Shown here one piece after another: positions 42,436-51,067 of a stretch of DNA of 64,000 nt. Position numbers and translations under genes: made by a program. Under the pieces are notes generated by a model. That model made no database searches and was not told the DNA's origin. It saw nothing but the letters and a program-made list of their open reading frames with translations. Position 1 is the first letter of the stretch, and the number at the start of each line of letters is the position of its first letter. Source of the stretch: Thaumasiovibrio occultus (GTDB taxonomy: Bacteria; Pseudomonadota; Gammaproteobacteria; Enterobacterales; Vibrionaceae); assembly GCA_019703815.1 (NCBI GenBank), contig AP023053.1, positions 358,995-422,994 of the forward strand. Direction: 5' to 3'.

Positions 42436-44364
42436 ATGGGACATCGCTATCACGAGTTGCCGCTGCGCTATAAAATGCTTCTGCCAACGTGGTTGACGGT
42501 CATGTTTGTGATCGTTGGGGTTGGCTCCGTGGCGATCAAGCTGCTGTCGAACTCGCAATACGAAGCGTTGGATCAGCGAGTGATGATCTTAAGCCAAGGC
42601 GTTGCTAACACGCTGGATGCGGCGTTGATGTTTGATGATGCGCAAACGGCGCGCGAACAGTTGACCATTTTGACTTTTGACCCCGATATTATCGCTGCGA
42701 AAGTTTTGCAGGGGAATGACAATAAATTGGTCTCCATTCGTCGTTTGCCGGACGATTGCCTTTGGGACAAAGATGTGGTGACGTGTAACACCATTCCTTA
42801 TACCCAACGTGAAACCAATATCATGTTAGGCGACGAAACTTTGGGTAAGCTGGTCGTATGGGTTTCCGAAAATCGGGTTGCTGGCAAAGTGAAGCAGATG
42901 TGGGGCGCACTCGCGGCGATTTCGCTGACGATGTCGTTCTTTGCTTGGCTGCTGGCAAAACTGTTGCACTCACTGATCGTTACCCCGTTGACCTCTTTGC
43001 ATCGCTCGATGGAAGAGATGACCGATAAAGGGGTGGTGAAACGCAAATTGCCTATCTATCAAGATGACGAAATTGGTAAGCTGACGCGCTGTTTTAATGA
43101 GATGGTGTCGAGCTTGTCAGAGCGAGAGCACGAGCTGCAACTGGCGTTGAAATACGTCGAGCAACGTAACCGTTATATTCACGGCGCACTGGACGTAATG
43201 AAGCGTGGCGTCATGGTACTCTCGACGGATGGGGAAGTGATTTATCGCAACCCGTTGATCTCCCAAGATTTCGACTGCACCGATTGTGACACCGATATCC
43301 GCAGTATCTTGGAGCGCGTCGTCGAGCCTCGCCAAGCGATTGATACCTTAATGAGGGCGGTGGCCGAGCATCGCAGTGTGCAAGGCATTGAAGTGCGCAC
43401 TACCCACACCGGACGTCAATATAAGATCAGCAGTCACCCGATGGAGTCTGAGCTGCATTCGTTGATCCAGTTTGAAGATATTTCTGAGCAATATTTAGCA
43501 GAAAGTCGCCGCAAATTGATCGATCTGATGTTTGAGCAAAACCAAGATGCGGTGATGGTGATCTCGCGTGATTACACGGTACAAATGCAAAATGCGGCGT
43601 CAATCGCGTGGTTTGGTCGCATAGAAAAAGCTGAAAACCTGCCGTTGAAGACAGAAAGCAAGAGTGTTGGTCAGCAGATGAAACTACTGCTGCGTAACGG
43701 ACTTTACGTTTCGCAGGTAGAGCTCTTTATCAATGGTCGCAAGCAACCGTGTATGTTGCGCTTGCGAACGCTGAAGAATGAACAAGGCCGAGTTGAAGCC
43801 TTTGTGTTGTCGCTTAGCGATCTGTCGGCAGAGGTGAAGATCAAACGCTTGAGCCATGCGGTTAACCATGACGCATTAACAGGGCTTGCTAACCGCGCCA
43901 AAGTGATGTCGTGGATGAACCGCTTACATGCCAATGAAGAGAGCCAATATATTGTCTTTCTTGATCTTGACGGCTTTAAGAGCGTGAATGACAACTACGG
44001 ACATGCTGTCGGTGACGAAGTGCTCAAGGTGGTCGCAAGACGCCTAGAGCAGTGTGTTTCTGGCAAGCATTTGGTGGCGCGTCTGTCAGGTGATGAGTTC
44101 TTGCTAGCGATTGAGCACAGCGAGCCTATTGTACCTATGCTAGAGAGCATTATTCATACGCTGGCGCATTCGATAGATATCAATGGTTACAAATGTCATG
44201 TGACAGCCAGTGTTGGTGTGAGTTATTGGCATGGTCAAAGCGCCGAGCCGTTGGATCACAAGATCACTGAAGCTGACATCGCGATGTACGTCGCGAAGCG
44301 CAAAGGCAAAAACCAGTATCACATTGAGCAGAGCACCCAACAGTTGTTGGAATTGCATTGCTAG
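42436..44364 (+). CDS. membrane diguanylate cyclase, HAMP-PAS-GGDEF
   Basis: 642 residues: TM1 about 14-37; a CHASE8-like periplasmic region (SQGVANTLDAALMFDD); TM2 about 153-177; a HAMP segment (about 178-232); PAS-like segments (GALDVMKRGVMVLSTDGEV and FEQNQDAVMVISRDYTV); and a C-terminal GGDEF domain (about 478-635). The active-site motif is SGDEF (RLSGDEFLLAIE, about 551-555), a variant usually still active; FLDLDGFKSVNDNYGHAVGD is intact. The TM-CHASE8-HAMP-GGDEF plan matches YfiN/TpbB with added PAS domains. No EAL domain. Confidence 0.9.
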   Translation: MGHRYHELPLRYKMLLPTWLTVMFVIVGVGSVAIKLLSNSQYEALDQRVMILSQGVANTLDAALMFDDAQTAREQLTILTFDPDIIAAKVLQGNDNKLVSIRRLPDDCLWDKDVVTCNTIPYTQRETNIMLGDETLGKLVVWVSENRVAGKVKQMWGALAAISLTMSFFAWLLAKLLHSLIVTPLTSLHRSMEEMTDKGVVKRKLPIYQDDEIGKLTRCFNEMVSSLSEREHELQLALKYVEQRNRYIHGALDVMKRGVMVLSTDGEVIYRNPLISQDFDCTDCDTDIRSILERVVEPRQAIDTLMRAVAEHRSVQGIEVRTTHTGRQYKISSHPMESELHSLIQFEDISEQYLAESRRKLIDLMFEQNQDAVMVISRDYTVQMQNAASIAWFGRIEKAENLPLKTESKSVGQQMKLLLRNGLYVSQVELFINGRKQPCMLRLRTLKNEQGRVEAFVLSLSDLSAEVKIKRLSHAVNHDALTGLANRAKVMSWMNRLHANEESQYIVFLDLDGFKSVNDNYGHAVGDEVLKVVARRLEQCVSGKHLVARLSGDEFLLAIEHSEPIVPMLESIIHTLAHSIDINGYKCHVTASVGVSYWHGQSAEPLDHKITEADIAMYVAKRKGKNQYHIEQSTQQLLELHC

Positions 44365-44461
44365 TCTACTTGTTGCCCAATGGGCCCGCGCAATAGTGTT
44401 GGCGGGCTCATTGAGATACTGAGAGATTGAGAATAAGCCTCACATAGGCCAATCGGATGAC

Positions 44462-44494
44462 AAAAAAGCAAGCGCCGGCCAGGTGCTTGCTTTT
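44462..44494. terminator. terminator after the cyclase operon
   Basis: Stem AAAAGCAAGC / GCTTGCTTTT (44464-44473 with 44485-44494). Could act on both strands. Confidence 0.78.
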
Positions 44495-44514
44495 CGTTAT
44501 TTAACAGCCGTTGT

Positions 44515-44560
44515 GTTAGTTTTTCTGGCTCGGAAGATTTGCCGGGCCTGAAAAACTAAC
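44515..44560. other. 46-nt long hairpin, possible terminator or small RNA element
   Basis: GTTAGTTTTTC (44515-44525) pairs perfectly with GAAAAACTAAC (44550-44560); inside, GGCTCGG pairs with CCGGGCC through one G-T pair. It lies between the cyclase terminator and the DUF465 gene. Confidence 0.65.
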
Positions 44561-44573
44561 GAACCCGCAAGTG

Positions 44574-44810
44574 CTAGCCTTCTAGCATTTGATGCAAACA
44601 GTCCTTTAGGTAGGCTCGTTGCTTTTTGAGGGTAGTAAAAGAGATATCTTCGATAGGGAGGCTGTTGAGCTCTAAGACTCGAATTTGCTTGTCGAGTGAA
44701 TGGTATTCTTCTGCCATTGTCCGAAAATCAGCGTTGTTTTCTTTCAGTAGAGCGATGCGTTCAACATGGTGAGGAAATTCGTGTTCTAAATTGTGTTTTT
44801 CTCCAAGCAT
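44574..44810 (-). CDS. YdcH-family small protein (DUF465)
   Basis: 78-residue helical hairpin protein: HNLEHEFPHHVERIALLKE, FRTMAEEYHSLDKQIRVLE, then LKKQRAYLKDCLHQMLEG. This is the DUF465/YdcH pattern, widespread and of unknown function. TGGAGAAAAAG upstream of the ATG is an adequate ribosome site. Confidence 0.9.
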   Translation of the reverse strand: MLGEKHNLEHEFPHHVERIALLKENNADFRTMAEEYHSLDKQIRVLELNSLPIEDISFTTLKKQRAYLKDCLHQMLEG

Positions 44811-45016
44811 TCTTTTTCTCCATTATTGAAACCTTCCGTAACTATAGCTCAAGCTTGACTCATACATCAAAGTTAATGTCAACGGCATGTATCTAAAAAG
44901 AATTTTATGTAATCGTAAAATATTCGTTGCACCTGCTGATTAATGACGATATGTTTATTGAATAGACAATGAGTAAGCATGCGCTCACCAGCTGATGGTG
45001 GCAATAGGATATAAAG

Positions 45017-46072
45017 ATGCATAAAACGGATGATGTAAGAATTAAAGAGATCAAAGAGCTTCTGCCGCCTGTCGCAGTGCTGGAGCGTTTTCCTGCTAGC
45101 GATAATGCCGTCGAAACTGTGTACCAATCGCGTAAAGCAATCCACCAAATTCTCAACGATCAAGATGACCGTTTGCTGGTGATCATTGGCCCATGTTCGA
45201 TTCACGATCCGGTTGCTGCGGTTGAATATGGTAAGCGCCTAAAAGCGCTACGCGATGAGTTGGCGGGCGATCTTGAAATTGTAATGCGCGTTTACTTCGA
45301 AAAGCCGCGTACCACGGTAGGTTGGAAAGGACTGATCAACGACCCTTACATGGACGACAGTTTCCAGCTGAACGATGGCTTGCGTATGGGGCGTAAATTG
45401 TTGGCGGAGCTTACCGATCTTGGTTTGCCTACCGCGACAGAGTTTCTTGATATGATCTCGCCACAATACACGGGCGATCTGATCAGCTGGGGCGCCATTG
45501 GTGCGCGTACCACGGAATCTCAAGTTCACCGTGAGCTTGCTTCTGGTCTATCATGCCCAGTCGGCTTTAAAAACGGGACTGATGGCAACATTAAGATCGC
45601 CACTGATGCAATTGGCTCATCGAGCGCGCCGCACCACTTCTTGTCAGTCACCAAATACGGTCATTCAGCGATTGTCTCAACGGCGGGTAATGAAGATTGC
45701 CACATCATTTTGCGTGGTGGTAAAGAGCCAAACTACTCAGCAGTGCACGTTAATGCTATCTCTGAGCAGCTAGAAAGTGCGGGGTTGCGTAACAAGGTGA
45801 TGATTGATTTCAGCCACGCGAACAGCAGCAAGCAGTTTAAGCGCCAAATGGTAGTCGCAGAAGATGTAGCTGGCCAGATCGCTGGCGGTAACAAGGCTAT
45901 CTTCGGTGTGATGATTGAAAGTCACTTGGTGGAAGGGCGTCAAGATATCGTAGACGGTAAAGTGGAAACCTACGGCCAAAGTATCACTGATGCGTGTATT
46001 GGTTGGGAAGATACGGAAATCGTACTGCGCCAGTTGGCAAGCTCTGTGGCTCAGCGTCGCGCCCAAAAATAA
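45017..46072 (+). CDS. aroG: 3-deoxy-7-phosphoheptulonate synthase (DAHP synthase, type I)
   Basis: First enzyme of the shikimate pathway, joining phosphoenolpyruvate and erythrose 4-phosphate. 351 residues, the type Ia size. Conserved segments: VIIGPCSIHDP, MRVYFEKPRTTVGWKGLINDP, SPQYTGDLISWGAIGARTTES, GFKNGTDG and VMIDFSHANSSK (metal and substrate ligands). Which aromatic amino acid inhibits it cannot be fixed with certainty; closest in overall sequence to AroG. A good terminator follows. Confidence 0.93.
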   Translation: MHKTDDVRIKEIKELLPPVAVLERFPASDNAVETVYQSRKAIHQILNDQDDRLLVIIGPCSIHDPVAAVEYGKRLKALRDELAGDLEIVMRVYFEKPRTTVGWKGLINDPYMDDSFQLNDGLRMGRKLLAELTDLGLPTATEFLDMISPQYTGDLISWGAIGARTTESQVHRELASGLSCPVGFKNGTDGNIKIATDAIGSSSAPHHFLSVTKYGHSAIVSTAGNEDCHIILRGGKEPNYSAVHVNAISEQLESAGLRNKVMIDFSHANSSKQFKRQMVVAEDVAGQIAGGNKAIFGVMIESHLVEGRQDIVDGKVETYGQSITDACIGWEDTEIVLRQLASSVAQRRAQK

Positions 46073-46100
46073 GCCTTTAGCGCAAACGCATATTACTTAT

Positions 46101-46127
46101 AAAGGTCTGCTTTTAGCAGGCCTTTTT
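46101..46127 (+). terminator. rho-independent terminator after aroG
   Basis: Stem AAAGGTCTGC / GCAGGCCTTT (one G-T pair; 46101-46110 with 46116-46125), loop TTTTA, T-run. Confidence 0.92.
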
Positions 46128-46279
46128 GTATTCTCACCTTCAACTACCTTCTTTAAAGAGTAGGGCTCGATGTTGCCTCAAAGCGGACTAACGTCTTTCA
46201 CGAGCGAGCTCTAAAGCAACCTTTGCTTGAGTGTATGTGCACGATAGGCTGTCGCTTGAATGTTCAATGATGCAGTGGC

Positions 46280-46504
46280 TTAGAGATGTTCGTGGTGCCA
46301 TTCCATGATCGACCATTCATTGGCTTTTGCACTGAGCATGAGTGCAGGATCAGGGTTCACGGCGAAGGGGTAGTCGTCGCTTTTGAGCATCGGCAAATCA
46401 TCAGTGCTGTCGCAGCAATTATCGCAATAACGGCCGTAACAATTATCGCTGTAACCATAGTCGCCGCGGGTTGGTTCTTGTTGCGCTTGCAGCCATGTTT
46501 TCAT
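46280..46504 (-). pseudogene. C-terminal fragment of a HAD-IB phosphatase with its own start
   Basis: 74 codons with AAGGAG 6 nt before the ATG. The last 45 residues (DSTDDLPMLKSDDYPFAVNP, then DPALMLSAKANEWSIMEW) match the motif-III end of SerB-like HAD-IB phosphatases, where about 150 N-terminal residues with the nucleophile Asp should precede. Instead there are only 30 residues, Cys/Tyr/Asp-rich, containing a duplicated GCGATAATTG. It cannot be an active phosphatase. Either a decayed gene or a small protein re-using the fragment; the good ribosome site leaves the second option open. Confidence 0.6.
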
Positions 46505-46564
46505 CCCTGTCTCCTTTTTTCTGATCGATGATCACATCCTTGATTCATTGAGTGTAGCAGTGGA

Positions 46565-46904
46565 TTGGTATTGCAAAAGAAATTGCATGCATATTTGGAA
46601 TATTTGTCAGTATTCAGTAAACCCTTGCCACTTGTCTTTGTATTGTCGCTTTTCCTTAGTGGTTCCGGTGGCTTTTTAGCGTTGTTAAAACGGGAGGTGG
46701 GCTTGGCTCTCAGACCGCGAAGTAGTGCGGATGAGTTGGTAGACTGAAGCCGGCGTTCGGTACAAAAAATAGCTTCTTTGTGGGGATGTTCAGCACTTGA
46801 TGAAAGTGCACTTCGTTCCTTTGCCCGTGCCTTAAAACGTGGAGAGGACGAGTTTGGAACGACAGTCACTTTTCAGCTTGATGGCTTTTTTATGCAGTTG
46901 TGAC
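46565..46904 (+). pseudogene. reading frame interrupted by one TGA, possible remnant
   Basis: One plus-strand frame is open from 46565 to 46904 except for a TGA at 46745-46747. The first part contains a hydrophobic stretch (PLVFVLSLFLSGSGGFLALL); the second reads like ordinary protein (SALDESALRSFARALKRGED). No family, no good start site. The rest of 46505-47063 shows no gene. Confidence 0.25.
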
Positions 46905-47063
46905 TGGATAAGGATTTGTTGCTCGATCTAGCTCTTTTTTCTAAATAAAAAACGAGAAATATCGTGCCCTTAGCGCCCATTTTCGCAATGATGGACAGTG
47001 CAAGGAAGCAAGAAGTGCAGGCCATTTATCGCAATATGGCGCACGGACAAATGGAGCATTGTA

Positions 47064-47852
47064 GTGTCAGAAATCGCCGGTAGTCATCAACGTCAAACAC
47101 CCTGCATCAAGTTGGATGGGGATGCTGGCTATGTGCTGGATTTTCTCGACAAGCACTTTCGCAGCGTCTTTCAGCCAATTTGCGCGTTAAACGGTGAGTG
47201 CTTTGGTTATGAGGCACTACTGCGTGTGTATGACGCTGACGGCAGCGCGATCCGCCCCGATCTGTTTTTTAAGTCGATTGCCGACAATCCGGCTCTCTGC
47301 TTACTGCTCGACCAATGGTCAAGAGAGCTGCATTTTAAAAACTTCCAGCTGCTCCTCTCACCTTGTTGTTTGTTTGTCAATGTTTTTCCAAATACTTTGG
47401 TGAAAGAGCAAGTGGGGAATATTCACCACCATAATCCGTTGGTGAGCCAAGATCCGCAGCAGCGGGTTTATATCGAGGTGGTGGAGGACGATTGCGAAGA
47501 TCTGCATGCCTTAATGGAAAGTGCGAAAGACTTGCGGGTAAGAGGTTACCATATCGCGTTGGATGACTTTGGCTCTGGTTTTTCCGACCTGCACCGTGCG
47601 AGTCATTTAAGCCCCGACATTATTAAGATTGACCGCAGTTTATTGCGCGCGATCGACAGCTGTGAAAAGCCGTTGCGTCACGCGATCAGCTTGGCGAAAG
47701 AGTTGGGCGCGCTCGTAGTCGTTGAAGGGGTTGAGACCGAGCAAGAGTTAGAGCTAGTGAAAGGGATCGGTGTCGATTTCGTGCAAGGGTTTTATATCGG
47801 TATGCCAACCGAAATGCGTTTGTTACTCGCAGATATCAAGGTAGAAGCCTAA
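47064..47852 (+). CDS. EAL-domain c-di-GMP phosphodiesterase
   Basis: 262 residues from GTG 47064 (GGAG 7 nt upstream); the frame extends to a GTG at 46998 without better support. A single EAL domain with short N-terminal lead. The catalytic set looks complete: YEALLRV (EAL), the Asn in LFVNVFPN, Glu in VYIEVVED, ALDDFGSGFSDL, Lys in IIKIDRSLL, VVVEGVET and Gln in VQGFYIG. Predicted to hydrolyse c-di-GMP in the cytoplasm. No sensory domain is recognised. Confidence 0.88.
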   Translation: MSEIAGSHQRQTPCIKLDGDAGYVLDFLDKHFRSVFQPICALNGECFGYEALLRVYDADGSAIRPDLFFKSIADNPALCLLLDQWSRELHFKNFQLLLSPCCLFVNVFPNTLVKEQVGNIHHHNPLVSQDPQQRVYIEVVEDDCEDLHALMESAKDLRVRGYHIALDDFGSGFSDLHRASHLSPDIIKIDRSLLRAIDSCEKPLRHAISLAKELGALVVVEGVETEQELELVKGIGVDFVQGFYIGMPTEMRLLLADIKVEA

Positions 47853-47937
47853 CCTCGCAATACGCTCTTCATTTACTTACATAGCAACTCTATCTTACTG
47901 GCTATAAATCTCAGCGCCCCGTGACTAAAACGAGATC

Positions 47938-47959
47938 AGGTGCGACGTTTGCCGCACCT
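47938..47959. terminator. hairpin after the EAL gene
   Basis: AGGTGCG / CGCACCT (47938-47944 with 47953-47959), 8-nt loop, only a short T-tract. Lies between the convergent EAL and ovoA genes. Confidence 0.5.
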
Positions 47960-47969
47960 TGATTGCTGC

Positions 47970-48029
47970 CTGTTCATCACCGCTATCTGTTCATCCTGTT
48001 ATCTGTTCATAACTACTGTCTGCTCATCA
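47970..48029. repeat. 16-17 bp tandem repeat CTGTTCAT...
   Basis: Units start at 47970, 47987, 48003 and 48020, each beginning CTG(T/C)TCAT, directly downstream of and touching the ovoA stop codon. Confidence 0.7.
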
Positions 48030-50147
48030 TTTTCGACGCCAGAGCGACAGTTGTGAAACGGTGTGTTGGAACTTACGCCGTGTTTCGCGGATCACAAAGG
48101 GCACGTCTTGCACTTGCTCTAGAGTAAAGGCATCAGCCAGTTGCTCGGTTAAGCCTTCCAAAGTGGTTTGATTTTCCCCATTGACCTTTTTACCGCCAAG
48201 CCAGTTACCTTTCGCGGTGTGTGCTTCAAGCCACGTGTAAGGCGACGCGATGGCTAATATGCCACCAGAGTTCACGCGTTGTTTCATCGCGTTGAGGAAC
48301 TTGGCGGGATCGCTTAAGCGGTCGATAAGATTGGCCGCTAGCACCGCGTCGTATCCGCTGAACTGGGGCTTGAGGTTAGTGGCGTCACCTTGTGAAAAGT
48401 GGATTTTGCTTTTATCGACTTGAGATAGCCCTAACTCATCAAGCGTGATCGATTTAAACTCGACCAGCTCACCTTCGGTGGGAATGGTGTAACGCACCTC
48501 GCCTTGCTCGCTGAGTTGGTATGCTTGCTGAATAAAGCGCGCCGAGAAATCGATGCCATCAACGTGGTTGAAATATTTCGAAAGCTCTAAGGTGGCGCGC
48601 CCGACCGAGCAACCAATGTCTAAGGCGCGATCGGTGCGCTCAAGCAGACCGGATTGGATCACTAACTCGACCAATTGCTCGGAAAAGTTCGGTACATCGA
48701 AATAGGTTTTCCCAAAATGCATTTCAAGGTATTGCGATACTAGCTCGTCGGTTTCATACATATTGACACTTTGCTGGGTTTGTTCAACTGGCTCGGCTTC
48801 GACATAGCGGAATCCGGCGTGCTGATAGAAATGACGGCGAAACGCGTAACGTGATGATCGCATCGCTTCGTTGCCGGTAGAGATCCACGAGCCACCTTTT
48901 ATTAAATTGTGTTTGCCATCGAACGTTGGGGTGGAGAAGTCATCGTAAAGGGGATGAACCGCAAAGCCAGAGAAGCCATCGATGGGTGTTACTGTCCATT
49001 GCCACACGTTGCCAATGACATCGTAAAAACCGTTGTGTTCGAACCAAGTGACGGGGACAGAAGAGGCGTAGTGTGCCAGCTCAATGTTGCCGGGCACCTC
49101 ATTTCCCCAGTCTATTGCATCACCTTGCACTTTATCGCGCAGCACATACCACTCGCTTTCTGTGGGCAGGCGAATAGGCACGCTCAGTTGTTCGGCTTTC
49201 CAACGGCAGAAGGCTTGCGCTTCGAGTTGATTTACTTCGACAGGCCAGTCCATCGGCAGCGGCATTTCTGCGGTAAGGTTACGTTGCCAGTACTTCCCAT
49301 CGCGAAAACGCCAGAAGCGGGGCATCGTCGCTTTCGTATAGGCGAGCCAACGTTGTCCTTCGTCGTCCCAAAACTCGCTCTTCTGATAGCCGCCAGCTTC
49401 GACAAATGCCAAAAACTCGTTATTGCTAACAAGGTACTGGCTCGCTTTAAACGCTGCTACCTGGGTAGAGTGTCGGCCATATTCGTTGTCCCAACCGTAG
49501 CTTAAATCTTCATGGACTTTACCGAGAGTCACTTTGCTACCCGCAACGGCAATGAGCTGATTTTGCGGCGCACTGGCACTTTGCTCGCACATAGGCCAAG
49601 CAGGCGAGGGCGCTATCCATTCAAGGCCCAATTGGCGAATGATCACCGAAGAGGTTTCTAAGTGGATACGTTCGTGCTCAATTCCCATTAAGATCACCCA
49701 TGCGGGGGAGCTTTGGCTGATTGGCAGTTCAAGAGGCATGGTATCAATCACTTGATTAACAAGATCTTGTACTTGGCGTCGGTATTGGCGCACGCTTTCA
49801 ACACTAGGCCAATCATAATTACGCTCGTCGAGATCGTCCCATGACATTTCATCAACCCCAATTGCGAACATGGATTCAAATTTGGGATTGAGGCGTGAGT
49901 CGATGATCTGCGCCAGCTTTAGCTTGTTAATGAAAAAGCATGCAGTGTGACCGAAATAGAAGATAAGCGGGTGGCGCAGCGGCTCGGCTTTGAGGTAGTA
50001 GGCGTCATCGCTGTTGATCAGGGTAAAGAGAGATTCATAGAGCCGATACGTGTGGTTGAAGTAGGCTTTGAGCTCTTCGCGTTTGGCTTGAGGGGACTCG
50101 CCTGTCAGGCTAATGGTGGAGTGATAGGCTCCGGTGATCTGTGGCAT
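48027..50147 (-). CDS. ovoA: ovothiol synthase OvoA (5-histidylcysteine sulfoxide synthase/methyltransferase)
   Basis: Bifunctional enzyme: iron-dependent oxidative coupling of histidine with cysteine, then SAM-dependent N-methylation, giving ovothiol A after C-S lyase action. 706 residues from ATG 50147 (AGGAAG just upstream). Order: DinB-like domain with the iron motif HxxxHxE (IEHERIHLETS, about residue 160); FGE-sulfatase-like domain (GYDVIGNVWQWT-type: FYDVIGNVWQWTVTP, then NLIKGGSWIS and RSSRYAFRRHF); and C-terminal methyltransferase with ALDIGCSVGRATLELS. The C-S lyase OvoB is not in the window. Gene stands alone. Confidence 0.93.
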   Translation of the reverse strand: MPQITGAYHSTISLTGESPQAKREELKAYFNHTYRLYESLFTLINSDDAYYLKAEPLRHPLIFYFGHTACFFINKLKLAQIIDSRLNPKFESMFAIGVDEMSWDDLDERNYDWPSVESVRQYRRQVQDLVNQVIDTMPLELPISQSSPAWVILMGIEHERIHLETSSVIIRQLGLEWIAPSPAWPMCEQSASAPQNQLIAVAGSKVTLGKVHEDLSYGWDNEYGRHSTQVAAFKASQYLVSNNEFLAFVEAGGYQKSEFWDDEGQRWLAYTKATMPRFWRFRDGKYWQRNLTAEMPLPMDWPVEVNQLEAQAFCRWKAEQLSVPIRLPTESEWYVLRDKVQGDAIDWGNEVPGNIELAHYASSVPVTWFEHNGFYDVIGNVWQWTVTPIDGFSGFAVHPLYDDFSTPTFDGKHNLIKGGSWISTGNEAMRSSRYAFRRHFYQHAGFRYVEAEPVEQTQQSVNMYETDELVSQYLEMHFGKTYFDVPNFSEQLVELVIQSGLLERTDRALDIGCSVGRATLELSKYFNHVDGIDFSARFIQQAYQLSEQGEVRYTIPTEGELVEFKSITLDELGLSQVDKSKIHFSQGDATNLKPQFSGYDAVLAANLIDRLSDPAKFLNAMKQRVNSGGILAIASPYTWLEAHTAKGNWLGGKKVNGENQTTLEGLTEQLADAFTLEQVQDVPFVIRETRRKFQHTVSQLSLWRRK

Positions 50148-50452
50148 GCGCTCTTCCTGTAGGCAAAAAGTTGTCACTAGTACGAGATAAATCTAGTCGA
50201 GCGATCACTGAGCGACAAATTAAGGCCAATCGAGGTGTGAGAAATGTCGCGATCGGTAAAGGTCTGTTACGACAGGTGTTGAATGACGCATAGATATCAG
50301 CGAGGACGAGCGTAAAGTGCATTTGCGACGGTGAAAGGGCGGGTATGAGTGCGCTAGTGGAGATGAATGTTCATCAGGGGGATGCTGTTGGAAAAGCGTG
50401 AATTTCAGTGGGCCTGAAAATAGCGCCCGAGCAGAGCTCGGGCACTGAACGA
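50148..50452. other. intergenic, no gene seen
   Basis: 305 bp upstream of ovoA, no convincing gene on either strand; ends with the terminator of the 148-aa gene. Confidence 0.5.
50417..50443 (-). terminator. rho-independent terminator after the 148-aa gene
   Basis: Stem GCCCGAGC / GCTCGGGC (50425-50432 with 50436-50443) followed on the minus strand by GCTATTTTC. Confidence 0.8.
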
Positions 50453-50899
50453 TTATTTGGCTTCGAAGATCGCGCGAATTTCACGTTTCATGTTTGGTTT
50501 TAGACGCGCTTTTTTGATCTGCTTGATCAAATCTTTCACTGCAGTGCTCAACACTTTGTCAAGCAGCGAAGCTTGGTAGTTCGCTTTGTCTTCGTCAGAC
50601 ATGTCTTCAGGCAGTTGCGTGTTCTTGAACGACTCCATGAAATCCAGGCCCGTGTAGCTTTGGCTGATAGCCACCAAGGCATGGAACTGATCAAAGTTGT
50701 CGAGAACATTTTGCGCACTGGCTGGCATGCTATCCCATGCTTCACGTACCGCTTCCTCAGAAGCTTCATAAATGCCCAGCACCATAGGGATCATTTCTTC
50801 TGGTACGTCCTCAAAAGCCATTGCACGTTTGAGTTCTACTGACGCTTCATCCAGCGTTAGAGACGCTTGCTGGTTATCAACTGAAGTATTGTCTGTCAT
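50453..50899 (-). CDS. hypothetical acidic-then-basic helical protein
   Basis: 148 residues from MTDNTSVDNQQASLT; AGGA lies 7 nt before ATG 50899, while the longer frame to 50983 would add a spurious leader. The first two thirds are acidic helices (PEEMIPMVLGIYEASEEAV), the C-terminus is basic (DLIKQIKKARLKPNMKREIR). No family recognised. Own terminator. Confidence 0.78.
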   Translation of the reverse strand: MTDNTSVDNQQASLTLDEASVELKRAMAFEDVPEEMIPMVLGIYEASEEAVREAWDSMPASAQNVLDNFDQFHALVAISQSYTGLDFMESFKNTQLPEDMSDEDKANYQASLLDKVLSTAVKDLIKQIKKARLKPNMKREIRAIFEAK

Positions 50900-51067
50900 T
50901 GTATTTTCCTGAACAGTGTGGGTTTGTTGCGATAGTAAATTGCTGGCAAGGAAAGTCAACGTGAAGTGCATGATAGGGGTCACTTTCTGAAGCTATCGGC
51001 CAATTACTGTGCAGTTAGTTGGATATTGATATAAGCTTTTAATATTCGGCAAGTTAGCAGGTGACGC

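Noticed and set aside
46501-46869. Minus-strand 122-codon frame
   Set aside because: Low-complexity Ser/Arg/Lys composition typical of a shadow frame, and no ribosome site.
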